This document shows positions 7,249 to 12,985 of a stretch of 12,985 nt of DNA, piece after piece; position 1 is the first letter of the stretch; each line of letters opens with the position of its first letter. A program made the position numbers and the translations under genes. This DNA is from Anaerolineaceae bacterium (lineage in GTDB: Bacteria; Chloroflexota; Anaerolineae; Anaerolineales; Anaerolineaceae): contig PMIV01000058.1 in assembly GCA_003158355.1 (NCBI GenBank), forward strand, positions 1-12,985, in the 5' to 3' direction. Under the pieces are notes generated by a model that did not search any database, had not been told where the DNA came from, and saw only the letters and a list, made by a program, of their open reading frames with translations.

Positions 7249-7302
7249 ATGGAAAAGCATTTTTTAGCCGTATTTCACAGTATCATTTTTGATATAGCAT
7301 GA
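7249..7302 (+). CDS. Possible 17-codon upstream reading frame (leader peptide)
   Basis: ATG at 7249 opens a 17-residue frame (MEKHFLAVFHSIIFDIA) whose TGA (7300-7302) overlaps the ATG of the next gene as ATGA. AAGG lies directly before it, too close for a good Shine-Dalgarno. However, the ATG falls 7 bases after a TATATT box, so it could be read from a leaderless mRNA. Since the main gene has no ribosome-binding site of its own, coupling through this frame is possible. It could also be chance. Confidence 0.25.
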   Translation: MEKHFLAVFHSIIFDIA

Positions 7303-8006
7303 AAAAACCGACATTACTCTTTGGTTTGCTTCTTTTCGCTGCCTGTGCAATTGTAGGTTTTCTGGTGGCGTCAAAATCCAACACAGGTTCATCTACAAAT
7401 AATGTTGGCTCTGTCAGCGCAGCTACTGCACTGGCGTCCTCCCAACAAAATTACCTGCTTATCCAGTTGGACAACATGAGCCAAAGTTCTCCAAAATTGA
7501 TCCAATCCTGGATCGTGCTAACGTATTATTCCACTCCCCCCCAGATCATTTTCTTACCGTTATATCCATCCTACGATTCTTCACAAAACTCAAGCATTGC
7601 CAGCTCTTTTGCCATGACCAGCTCTGGCAGTATTTCCAGCAAATTTGCCAAAAGCATTTCTGACCTTTATAAAGTTAAAGTGGATGGTTCCATTATTACT
7701 GACGCGGCCGGCGTAAACGCCATCGCCAACTGGTACGGCATCAGCGGGATACAGGCCGGCACTTCCACTGCACAAACGGATGATGAAAAACATGCTCTCC
7801 TACTCAACAGCCAGACTTTCTTCCAAAATGTCTGCGCCCAGCTCAAAAGCGGAGCTGCCTTGAACCAGTACACCAGCATGCAGTGGTCGCAGCTCATTCC
7901 CGGTCATTTTCAGACTGACCTCTCTTTTGAGCAGTTGATCGCCTCCTGGGATCGGGTGATTCGTTCTGGGGCGCCTCAGCAATGCGACGTCCTGTCGAAA
8001 GAATGA
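7299..8006 (+). CDS. Exported or membrane-anchored protein resembling a degenerate LytR-CpsA-Psr (LCP) domain
   Basis: This 235-residue protein begins with a positively charged end (KK) and a hydrophobic segment at about 6-24. It could be a signal anchor or, reading FAAC at 13-16, a poor lipobox with Cys16. A Ser/Thr/Asn/Ala-rich linker (25-50) follows. The domain at 50-225 has YLLIQLDNM (52-60), IIFLPLYPSY (83-92) and LYKVKVDGSIITDAAGVNAI (123-142). Its order resembles LCP ligases, which attach wall glycopolymers using polyprenyl-phosphate intermediates (short strand, FxPRD-type strand, then VDYYVxVDxxG followed by DxLGG). The polar Arg/Asp residues that bind pyrophosphate are not visible, so enzymatic activity is doubtful. 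It has no clear Shine-Dalgarno. It lies between the ftsZ-operon terminator and the SpeE-like gene. The LCP assignment is tentative. Confidence 0.6.
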   Translation: MKKPTLLFGLLLFAACAIVGFLVASKSNTGSSTNNVGSVSAATALASSQQNYLLIQLDNMSQSSPKLIQSWIVLTYYSTPPQIIFLPLYPSYDSSQNSSIASSFAMTSSGSISSKFAKSISDLYKVKVDGSIITDAAGVNAIANWYGISGIQAGTSTAQTDDEKHALLLNSQTFFQNVCAQLKSGAALNQYTSMQWSQLIPGHFQTDLSFEQLIASWDRVIRSGAPQQCDVLSKE

Positions 8007-8036
8007 AATCTGAAATAGTAGTTTCATTACTTTTTT
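8002..8036 (+). terminator. Weak rho-independent terminator candidate
   Basis: A 7-base A/T-rich stem (AATGAAA 8002-8008 with TTTCATT 8022-8028) starts inside the stop region of the LCP-like gene. It is followed two bases later by six T residues (8031-8036). The stem is weak, but the T run and the position between two genes support it. Confidence 0.4.
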
Positions 8037-8069
8037 CTAGATCATCGCCAAAGCCACAGAACCTTACGG

Positions 8070-8075
8070 TATAAT
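8070..8075 (+). promoter_or_regulatory. -10 box directly before the SpeE-like gene, leaderless arrangement
   Basis: A perfect TATAAT is separated from the ATG at 8082 by 6 bases (TTTGAT starts next), placing the expected transcription start on the ATG. No Shine-Dalgarno is present, and no clear -35 box is seen about 17 bases upstream. This matches the arrangement before the minus-strand SDR gene. Confidence 0.5.
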
Positions 8076-8081
8076 TTTGAT

Positions 8082-9635
8082 ATGCGTAAATTCCTTTATG
8101 TCACCGTGTTTTTTTCCGGTATGGCCTCACTGGCTGTGGAATTTGCTGCCTCCCGCTTGCTTGAAAATTATTTCGGCTCCTCCAATTTAGTCTGGGCCAG
8201 CATCATTGGTCTTATCTTGATTTATTTAACTGCTGGTTACTTTATTGGCGGTACCTGGGCTGACCGTTCACCCAAGTATTCCACCCTCTATCAAATACTC
8301 GCCTGGGGATCCATGGCAATCGCGTTGGTTCCACTGGCTTCCCGTCCCATTTTACGTATTGCTGCGAACGCCTTCGATTCACTACAGCTAGGGGTCCTTT
8401 TTGGCTCTTTTACCACCGTCATGATTTTGCTCATCATCCCTATAACATTGATCGGAACCGCTTCCCCGTTTGCAATACGCCTGGCGCTCAGCGATGCCAG
8501 CCAGGCCGGTAAAATCTCGGGGCGAATTTATGCCATTTCCACCCTGGGCTCTTTTATTGGCACATTTTTACCTGTGCTCGTGCTCATTCCTGCCATCGGC
8601 ACTTATCGCACTTTCCTGGTCATCAGCGGCTTGCTCATGGTCGTTGCGTTGATTGGTATTTTTCTGGCTCAAGGTTGGAAAAAATTCTTGTTTTATCTAT
8701 GGATGCCGGTCGTTTTAATCCTTTTATTCATTTTTGGAGCGAACGGAGCCAGCAAGACCACTCCCGGGTTAGTTTACGAGACCGAATCCGCCTATAATTA
8801 CATTCAGGTGGTCCAACAAGATGGGTATATGATGCTACGTTTGAATGAAGGTCAGGGCGTCCATTCTATTTATAAAGCAGGTATCGATAACTATAACGGC
8901 ACCTGGGAACAGGTACTCTCGGCCCCTTTTTTCAATCAAGCGCCCATTTCAATTAATGAGGTTAAAGATGTTGCAATCGTTGGCCTGGCGGCCGGTACGA
9001 CTGCAAAAGAGGTTGCGGCAGCTTTTCCAAATGTCCAAATTGACGGCATTGAGATCGACCCGGTGATCGTGGAGGTTGGACAAAAATATTTTGCCATGAA
9101 TGAACCCAACCTGAATATCATTCTTCAAGATGGACGTTGGGCGCTTTCTCATAGTTCAAAAAAATACGATATCATCAGCATTGACGCCTACCGTCCACCC
9201 TACATTCCCCCTTCTCTGACCACCCGGGAGTTTTTTCAGATCGTGCATGACCATCTCAAACCTGATGGCGTCATGGTGATCAACGTGGGCCGCACACCCG
9301 ATGACCGGCGCATGATCAATTCGCTTTACGCAACAGCCAGCCTGGTTTTCCCAACAATTTACGTATCTGACCTGGCTGCTTCTTACAACTCGATGTTGTT
9401 TGCGACCGCTCAACCTACCACGATCAAAAATTTTATGGATAATTATTCCCAACTTTATACAACCACAAATGTCCCACGGTTCCTGCTGGATATCATGGCA
9501 CAAACTTACGCGGGCTTGCATGTGCAAACCGAATCCGGCATGGTCTTTACCGATGACCGCGCCCCTGTGGAACAAATCACCAATTCGATGGTCCTCAATT
9601 ATTTGGTTTCTGGAAAGGTAGATAACTTACGTTGA
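8082..9635 (+). CDS. Fused membrane / spermidine-synthase-like protein
   Basis: This 517-residue protein has an N-terminal membrane domain of about seven segments (5-220: for example 36-58, 72-85, 105-133, 150-170, 176-196, 202-220). A cytoplasmic Rossmann domain at about 230-510 resembles polyamine aminopropyltransferases (SpeE). In the second domain, motif I reads GLAAGTTA (301-308) rather than SpeE's GGGDGG. GIEID (322-326) would hold the nucleoside, with Asp350 in QDGR and Asp368 in SIDAY. The SpeE stretch that positions the amine and the catalytic aspartate (VDSSDP type) is not kept, so true spermidine synthesis is unlikely. Such fusions are widespread and uncharacterised. Its TGA overlaps the TTG start of the next gene, so the two membrane proteins are translationally coupled. 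No Shine-Dalgarno is seen; a leaderless start is likely. Confidence 0.85.
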   Translation: MRKFLYVTVFFSGMASLAVEFAASRLLENYFGSSNLVWASIIGLILIYLTAGYFIGGTWADRSPKYSTLYQILAWGSMAIALVPLASRPILRIAANAFDSLQLGVLFGSFTTVMILLIIPITLIGTASPFAIRLALSDASQAGKISGRIYAISTLGSFIGTFLPVLVLIPAIGTYRTFLVISGLLMVVALIGIFLAQGWKKFLFYLWMPVVLILLFIFGANGASKTTPGLVYETESAYNYIQVVQQDGYMMLRLNEGQGVHSIYKAGIDNYNGTWEQVLSAPFFNQAPISINEVKDVAIVGLAAGTTAKEVAAAFPNVQIDGIEIDPVIVEVGQKYFAMNEPNLNIILQDGRWALSHSSKKYDIISIDAYRPPYIPPSLTTREFFQIVHDHLKPDGVMVINVGRTPDDRRMINSLYATASLVFPTIYVSDLAASYNSMLFATAQPTTIKNFMDNYSQLYTTTNVPRFLLDIMAQTYAGLHVQTESGMVFTDDRAPVEQITNSMVLNYLVSGKVDNLR

Positions 9636-10306
9636 AAAAAGTTTATTCAATCCTCTCAGTGTTGGTCACAATTCTTCTCCCGTTCATCCTCATTATGGGA
9701 GCGATCCGGATTTTGTTAAATCCTTTTTTTCTCGATTACGAGTATCATCTCGCGAACTTCCCGGCTGACCCATTCGGTTTCACTACGGCAGATCGCCTCA
9801 ATTGGGGCAAAACGTCCTTAAACTATCTGGTAAACGATCAGGGCATCAATTATCTGGCAGACCTGAAATTCCAGGATGGTTCCTCGTTTTATAACGAGCG
9901 TGAGTTGAGCCATATGCTGGACGTGAAAAATCTGATCCAGGCATCGCTTAAGTTCTGGTATGTTGCCTTGGTCGTTATGGTACTGCTCTGGTTCTGGAGT
10001 TGGCGTAAAAAATGGTCCAATAAATTCTGGCGTGGATTTTCTTACGGCGGTTTTTTGACGATCGCGGTAATTGTTGCCGTATTGTTGGGAGTTGCCATCA
10101 ATTTTGACGCGCTCTTCCGAGGTTTCCATGCCATCTTCTTCACCGGCAGCACCTGGCTTTTTTACACAAGCGATTCTCTTATTCGCCTCTTCCCCGAAAA
10201 GCTCTGGTCGGATGCTTTCCTCTTTATGGGCATATTTACTCTGACCGGTGCAGTTGTCTCCGGTATTCTGGGGTTACGTCTTTCCCAGCGTAAAACACAA
10301 GATTGA
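9632..10306 (+). CDS. DUF1461 / TIGR01906 membrane protein, Lit-like (lipoprotein intramolecular transacylase)
   Basis: This 224-residue integral membrane protein has segments at about 5-27, 106-123, 138-156 and 193-215. An outside-facing loop rich in aromatic residues lies at 28-105. It carries ELSHMLDVK (91-99, His94) and RGFHAIFFTGSTW (163-175, His166). These are family hallmarks of DUF1461, which includes Lit of Firmicutes. Lit moves an acyl chain from the lipid-modified cysteine glyceride to the N-terminus of lipoproteins, and two histidines in that family are important. Both equivalents seem present. The start is TTG, overlapping the stop of the SpeE-like gene (TTGA), with GGAAAGG at 9612-9618 as a distant ribosome-binding site. 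The first ATG (residue 22) would cut off the first membrane segment, so TTG is preferred. Function in this organism is inferred. Confidence 0.8.
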   Translation: MKKVYSILSVLVTILLPFILIMGAIRILLNPFFLDYEYHLANFPADPFGFTTADRLNWGKTSLNYLVNDQGINYLADLKFQDGSSFYNERELSHMLDVKNLIQASLKFWYVALVVMVLLWFWSWRKKWSNKFWRGFSYGGFLTIAVIVAVLLGVAINFDALFRGFHAIFFTGSTWLFYTSDSLIRLFPEKLWSDAFLFMGIFTLTGAVVSGILGLRLSQRKTQD

Positions 10307-10320
10307 TTCCTTTAATTACA

Positions 10321-10357
10321 AAATCAGCACACTCGAGACTCGGGTGTGCTGATTTTT
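10321..10357. terminator. Bidirectional rho-independent terminator between converging genes
   Basis: A long stem (12 perfect pairs, 10321-10332 with 10344-10355, plus four more inner pairs including one GU) closes on a 3-base loop. On the plus strand it ends in TTTTT (10353-10357), terminating the membrane-protein operon. On the minus strand it ends in TTTTG and can serve gpmA, whose stop is at 10370. Confidence 0.88.
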
Positions 10358-10369
10358 ATTTTCTTGATA

Positions 10370-11116
10370 CTACTTCGCTTTGCCCTGGTTTGCAACGGCT
10401 TCAGCCAATTTCTTCACTTCTTCCGGGTCACCCAGGTAATAATGTTTAATGGGTTTTAGATCTTTATCCAGTTCGTACACGAGAGGGACACCGGTGGGAA
10501 TATTCAGCCCCACAATCTCATTGTCTGAAACGTCGTCCAAGTATTTCACCAGTGAGCGCAGGCTATTGCCGTGAGCGGTGATCAGAACCCGCTGCCCCGA
10601 TAAGATAGAAGGAGCTATCGTTTCGTGCCAGAAAGGCAAGAAGCGCGCCACTGTGTCTTTGAGACATTCGGTGAGGGGTAATTCGGCTCTGCTGATATCA
10701 AAATAGCGCCGATCATGCCCCGGATAGCGTTCGTCAGTCATCGCAAGCGCAGGGGGTTGAATATCATAACTGCGACGCCAGATATGAACTTGCTCATCAC
10801 CATATTTTTGGGCAGTTTCGGCTTTATTTAACCCCTGCAAAGCGCCATAATGCCGTTCATTCAAACGCCAGGATTTGACGACAGGGATCCACAACAAATC
10901 CATCGCATCGGTAGCAAGGAAGAATGTACGAATTGCCCGTTTTAACACCGAAGTATAGGCAATATCAAATTCCAGACCAGCCTCTTTCATTAATTGACCG
11001 GCCTTTTTTGCCTCTTCCATTCCTTTTTCTGAGAGATCAACATCTGTCCAACCGGTGAAACGATTCTCTTTATTCCATTCACTCTCACCGTGCCGAAGCA
11101 ATACGACTTTATACAT
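10370..11116 (-). CDS. gpmA: 2,3-bisphosphoglycerate-dependent phosphoglycerate mutase
   Basis: This cytoplasmic glycolytic enzyme interconverts 3- and 2-phosphoglycerate through a phosphohistidine. The 248-residue length matches the family (E. coli about 250). [10 protein letters not shown] (6-15) holds the phosphorylated His9. [10 protein letters not shown] (86-95) holds Glu87, and ITAHGNSLR (179-187) holds His182. [13 protein letters not shown] (20-32) and [18 protein letters not shown] (146-163) are also characteristic. I chose the ATG at 11116 rather than a TTG five codons upstream because AGGAGG (11122-11127 on the minus strand) lies 5 bases before it. That ribosome-binding site would be inside the gene if the TTG were used. 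It follows the ABC ATPase on the same strand with a hairpin between. No room for a full promoter is visible between hairpin and gene. Nothing is unusual in the protein. Confidence 0.97.
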   Translation of the reverse strand: MYKVVLLRHGESEWNKENRFTGWTDVDLSEKGMEEAKKAGQLMKEAGLEFDIAYTSVLKRAIRTFFLATDAMDLLWIPVVKSWRLNERHYGALQGLNKAETAQKYGDEQVHIWRRSYDIQPPALAMTDERYPGHDRRYFDISRAELPLTECLKDTVARFLPFWHETIAPSILSGQRVLITAHGNSLRSLVKYLDDVSDNEIVGLNIPTGVPLVYELDKDLKPIKHYYLGDPEEVKKLAEAVANQGKAK

Positions 11117-11146
11117 GGGAACCTCCTGCAATCAATTTTTTAAAGA

Positions 11147-11173
11147 GTAGCGCAAGAGAAACTCTTGCGCTAC
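11147..11173 (-). terminator. Perfect hairpin between ABC ATPase and gpmA (terminator or processing site)
   Basis: A perfect 12-base stem (11147-11158 with 11162-11173, core GTAGCGCAAGAG) has a 3-base loop. On the minus strand it is followed by TCTTTAAAAAATTG, a poor T run. It may terminate part of the ABC ATPase transcripts while letting some continue into gpmA, or it may protect the 3' end of the message. Confidence 0.6.
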
Positions 11174-11194
11174 ATTTAAGCAAAAGAACAATTA

Positions 11195-12307
11195 TTAACG
11201 AACAGCTAATGGATTATCCGAATTCCCGGAAGCATCGAAAATGTGGAAGTTATCCATATTAAAGAGCATGCTCACTTTTTCACCGATTGTGTAACGGCTG
11301 CGTGGATCAACACGGGCCACAAAATTGTTACCGCCGCTGACAAGGTAAACATAGATTTCGTTACCCATCAACTCGGTGACATCCACGGTTGCTTCCACTC
11401 TCTCACCGTGAATATTCGCCGGCGAAAAATCTGGATTATGAATGTCGTCAGGGCGAATTCCAAAGATCACATCGTGCCCAATTAACTTAGAATAAATTGG
11501 GGTGGTTTCTTTGGGAAGGCGGATGTTCATTACGCCGTTATCAACATACAGATTTTCGCCTGACTTGTTTACCTTCATTGGGAAGAAATTCATGGCAGGG
11601 GAACCGATAAAACCGGCAACGAACATATTCGCGGGTTTATCGTAGAGGTTCTGCGGAGTATCCAATTGCTGCAAAACACCTTTATTCATGACCGCGATGC
11701 GGGTGGCCATGGTCATGGCTTCTGTCTGGTCATGGGTCACGTACACGAAAGTAGTCTGCAAACGATTGTGAATTTTGCTGATCTCAGCACGTGTTTGCAC
11801 GCGTAATTTTGCATCCAGGTTAGAAAGGGGCTCATCCAAAAGGAAAACTTTTGGCTCGCGAACAATTGCGCGACCCAATGCAACACGCTGCCGCTGACCG
11901 CCAGAAAGTTCACGCGGTTTGCGTTTGAGCAGAGTCTCAATTCCGAGAATCCCTGCAGCTTCTTCAACACGCTTCTGAATCTGTGCTTTTGGAGTGTGCC
12001 GCAATTTCAACCCAAAGGCCATGTTGTCAAACACGGTCATATGAGGATACAGCGCATAAGATTGGAACACCATTGCGATATCGCGATCTTTAGGCGCTAC
12101 ATCATTCACTACGCGGTCCCCAATGATCACATTGCCACTTGTAACTTCTTCGAGACCTGCGAGGCAGCGTAAAGCAGTTGTTTTTCCACAGCCAGACGGG
12201 CCTACCAACACCAAGAATTCTTTATCCTCGATTTTGATATTCAAATCATTAATTGCTGTGAAATCGCCGAACTTTTTTACAACATGTTCAAATGTTACAC
12301 CAGCCAT
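11195..12307 (-). CDS. Sugar ABC transporter ATP-binding protein, MalK/UgpC/MsmX type
   Basis: This 370-residue ATPase is of the CUT1 carbohydrate importer group. It works as a dimer on the inner membrane face and powers uptake through separate permeases. The nucleotide-binding domain has Walker A GPSGCGKTT (36-44), Q-loop Gln82, signature LSGGQ (134-138), Walker B VFLLDEP (154-160, Asp158/Glu159), D-loop SNLD (162-165) and switch His192. Residues 236-370 form the OB-fold (TOBE-type) regulatory domain (for example FGIRPDDI, 282-289), which makes the full MalK-like length. The ATG at 12307 was chosen over upstream in-frame starts because AAGGAGA (12313-12319) lies 5 bases before it. The sequence also then begins MAGVTFEHV, the family start. 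No permease or binding protein is nearby, so it may serve several importers as MsmX does. gpmA lies downstream. Confidence 0.95.
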   Translation of the reverse strand: MAGVTFEHVVKKFGDFTAINDLNIKIEDKEFLVLVGPSGCGKTTALRCLAGLEEVTSGNVIIGDRVVNDVAPKDRDIAMVFQSYALYPHMTVFDNMAFGLKLRHTPKAQIQKRVEEAAGILGIETLLKRKPRELSGGQRQRVALGRAIVREPKVFLLDEPLSNLDAKLRVQTRAEISKIHNRLQTTFVYVTHDQTEAMTMATRIAVMNKGVLQQLDTPQNLYDKPANMFVAGFIGSPAMNFFPMKVNKSGENLYVDNGVMNIRLPKETTPIYSKLIGHDVIFGIRPDDIHNPDFSPANIHGERVEATVDVTELMGNEIYVYLVSGGNNFVARVDPRSRYTIGEKVSMLFNMDNFHIFDASGNSDNPLAVR

Positions 12308-12341
12308 TATTTTCTCCTTCCGGTACGAGTATAGTGACTCA

Positions 12342-12371
12342 ATTATATGCCACATTGGATGATTATTACAA
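12342..12371 (-). promoter_or_regulatory. Promoter of the ABC ATPase gene
   Basis: On the minus strand, TTGTAA (12366-12371) is followed after 18 bases by a perfect TATAAT (12342-12347). Transcription would start near 12335, leaving a short leader of about 28 bases that contains the AAGGAGA ribosome-binding site. Confidence 0.55.
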
Positions 12372-12451
12372 GACAACATCGCACAAATGATTGCCAAAAA
12401 ACTGTCATTCTCGCTCCGATATGAATATCCATTTACATAAATTCAAAGAAA

Positions 12452-12481
12452 TTGACTTCCTTTTTACTCTTAAATTATTCT
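12452..12481 (+). promoter_or_regulatory. Candidate promoter of the Fpg-like gene
   Basis: TTGACT (12452-12457, five of six) is followed after 18 bases by TATTCT (12476-12481, four of six). TATGAT (12483-12488) and TAGAAT (12488-12493) are alternative -10 boxes at less good spacing. It lies in the 215-base divergent region between the ABC ATPase and this gene. The gene itself has GGAGGG at 12513-12518, 4 bases before its ATG. Confidence 0.45.
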
Positions 12482-12522
12482 TTATGATAGAATATTTGTA
12501 CGAAAATCATCTGGAGGGACCC

Positions 12523-12985
12523 ATGCCTGAAATTCCTGAAATAGCTTCCCGTGCGGCGGAAATGAATACCGCTTTAGCAGGCAAAAAGATACAGTCCTGC
12601 GAAATCCTCCAGCCCAAATGTTTGAACCTGCCGGTAGATCAATTCCAGTCTACTGTAACAGGAGCAGTGATTCAACGCGTCACCTACCACGGCAAATGGA
12701 TTCAGGCAGAGACTTCACAGGGCTGGCTCTTGGTCAATATGGGGATGGGGGGAGAAATATTGCTGGTCAACCCGGTTCACCTGCCTGCGAAGCACCGCTT
12801 GATTATCAATTTCAGCGATGGAACTTGTTTGAGCATCAATTTCTGGTGGTTTGGTTATGTCCATTTTGTTACAGTTGACGAACTTCCGCTGCACACCATG
12901 ACAGCCAAACTAGGCCCTAATGTTCTGGATCTTTCGGAAAGTGAATTTAGTCAAATATTAAAAAGCCAAAAAGGGAAATTGAAAG
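12523..12985 (+). CDS. Fpg/Nei (MutM) family DNA glycosylase-like protein, N-terminal part
   Basis: The frame opens at ATG 12523 and stays open to the window end, giving 154 residues (a full Fpg is about 270). It begins MPEIPEI, the Fpg N-terminus where Pro2 is the catalytic Schiff-base nucleophile and Glu3 assists. YHGKWI (55-60) holds Lys58, matching the catalytic lysine region (RGKYL). LLVNMGMGGEI (69-79) matches the LLxHLGMSG strand with the intercalating Met75. LGP (130-132) begins the usual LGPEPL segment. The DPRRFG loop, which intercalates into DNA in Fpg, reads FWWFG (107-111): both arginines are tryptophan while Phe110 remains. The enzymes remove oxidised bases such as 8-oxoguanine. 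The substituted loop suggests a divergent member with different lesion choice, or an Fpg-like paralogue. The zinc finger would lie beyond the window. Confidence 0.85.
   Translation, partial: MPEIPEIASRAAEMNTALAGKKIQSCEILQPKCLNLPVDQFQSTVTGAVIQRVTYHGKWIQAETSQGWLLVNMGMGGEILLVNPVHLPAKHRLIINFSDGTCLSINFWWFGYVHFVTVDELPLHTMTAKLGPNVLDLSESEFSQILKSQKGKLK

Noticed and set aside
9156..9575. 139-codon open frame on the minus strand
   Set aside because: It is antisense to the SpeE-like domain, whose own motifs explain the sequence.
11117..11131. TTG start giving a 253-residue GpmA
   Set aside because: It would place the AGGAGG ribosome-binding site inside the gene; the ATG at 11116 fits family length and start.
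12308..12397. 30-residue N-terminal extension of the ABC ATPase
   Set aside because: It would cover both the TATAAT box and the ribosome-binding site, and the family begins at the MAGVTFEHV start.
12618..12878. 86-codon plus-strand frame near the window end
   Set aside because: It is a shifted frame inside the Fpg-like gene, which has a strong Shine-Dalgarno and clear family motifs.
1..12985. CRISPR arrays, tRNA genes, insertion sequences, prophage or defence genes
   Set aside because: I looked for regular repeats, tRNA-like cloverleaf sequences, transposase motifs and inverted ends and found none.

Overview
The window reads as a free-living bacterium with moderate GC. Several protein styles are those I associate with Chloroflexota, class Anaerolineae: a GH13-type amylase whose region IV reads NPD, a glycosidase-like barrel protein ending in a CWB2-like domain beside ftsZ, and a DUF1461/Lit-like membrane protein. 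This assignment is from memory of family style and is inference. There are no rRNA or tRNA genes, insertion sequences, phage genes or CRISPR repeats visible. This is a chromosomal region of mostly housekeeping and poorly described genes.

Layout. (1) Positions 1-4054 concern carbohydrate metabolism. The C-terminal part of a GH13-type amylase (plus strand, cut by the window edge) converges on a GH57 glycosidase, which lies downstream of an NAD(P)-binding SDR in a two-gene minus-strand unit. (2) Positions 4147-7113 form a tight four-gene plus-strand operon: a glycosidase-like barrel protein with a CWB2-like tail, an FtsZ, a 71-residue soluble protein and a 72-residue protein with one C-terminal membrane segment. 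A strong terminator at 7160-7192 closes it. (3) Positions 7214-10357 hold an LCP-like exported protein, then two overlapping membrane-protein genes (a SpeE-like fusion and a Lit-like/DUF1461 protein), closed by a bidirectional terminator. (4) Positions 10370-12307 on the minus strand carry a MalK/UgpC/MsmX-type ABC ATPase followed by gpmA, with a perfect hairpin between them. (5) A divergent Fpg-family DNA glycosylase starts at 12523 and runs off the window.

How the genes fit together. The GH13, GH57, ABC ATPase and GpmA genes suggest glucan breakdown, sugar uptake and glycolysis. The most interesting region is the ftsZ operon. Its FtsZ has all the usual GTP-binding motifs and a standard C-terminal peptide. 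However, the T7 synergy loop reads NVDFSH, with histidine where FtsZ has the second catalytic aspartate (E. coli D212). Its upstream neighbour looks like a glycosidase barrel that has lost its catalytic acid. The operon may therefore encode an undescribed, possibly GTPase-poor FtsZ module. A second theme is gene starts with a TATAAT-like -10 box only 6-8 bases before the ATG, suggesting leaderless transcripts.
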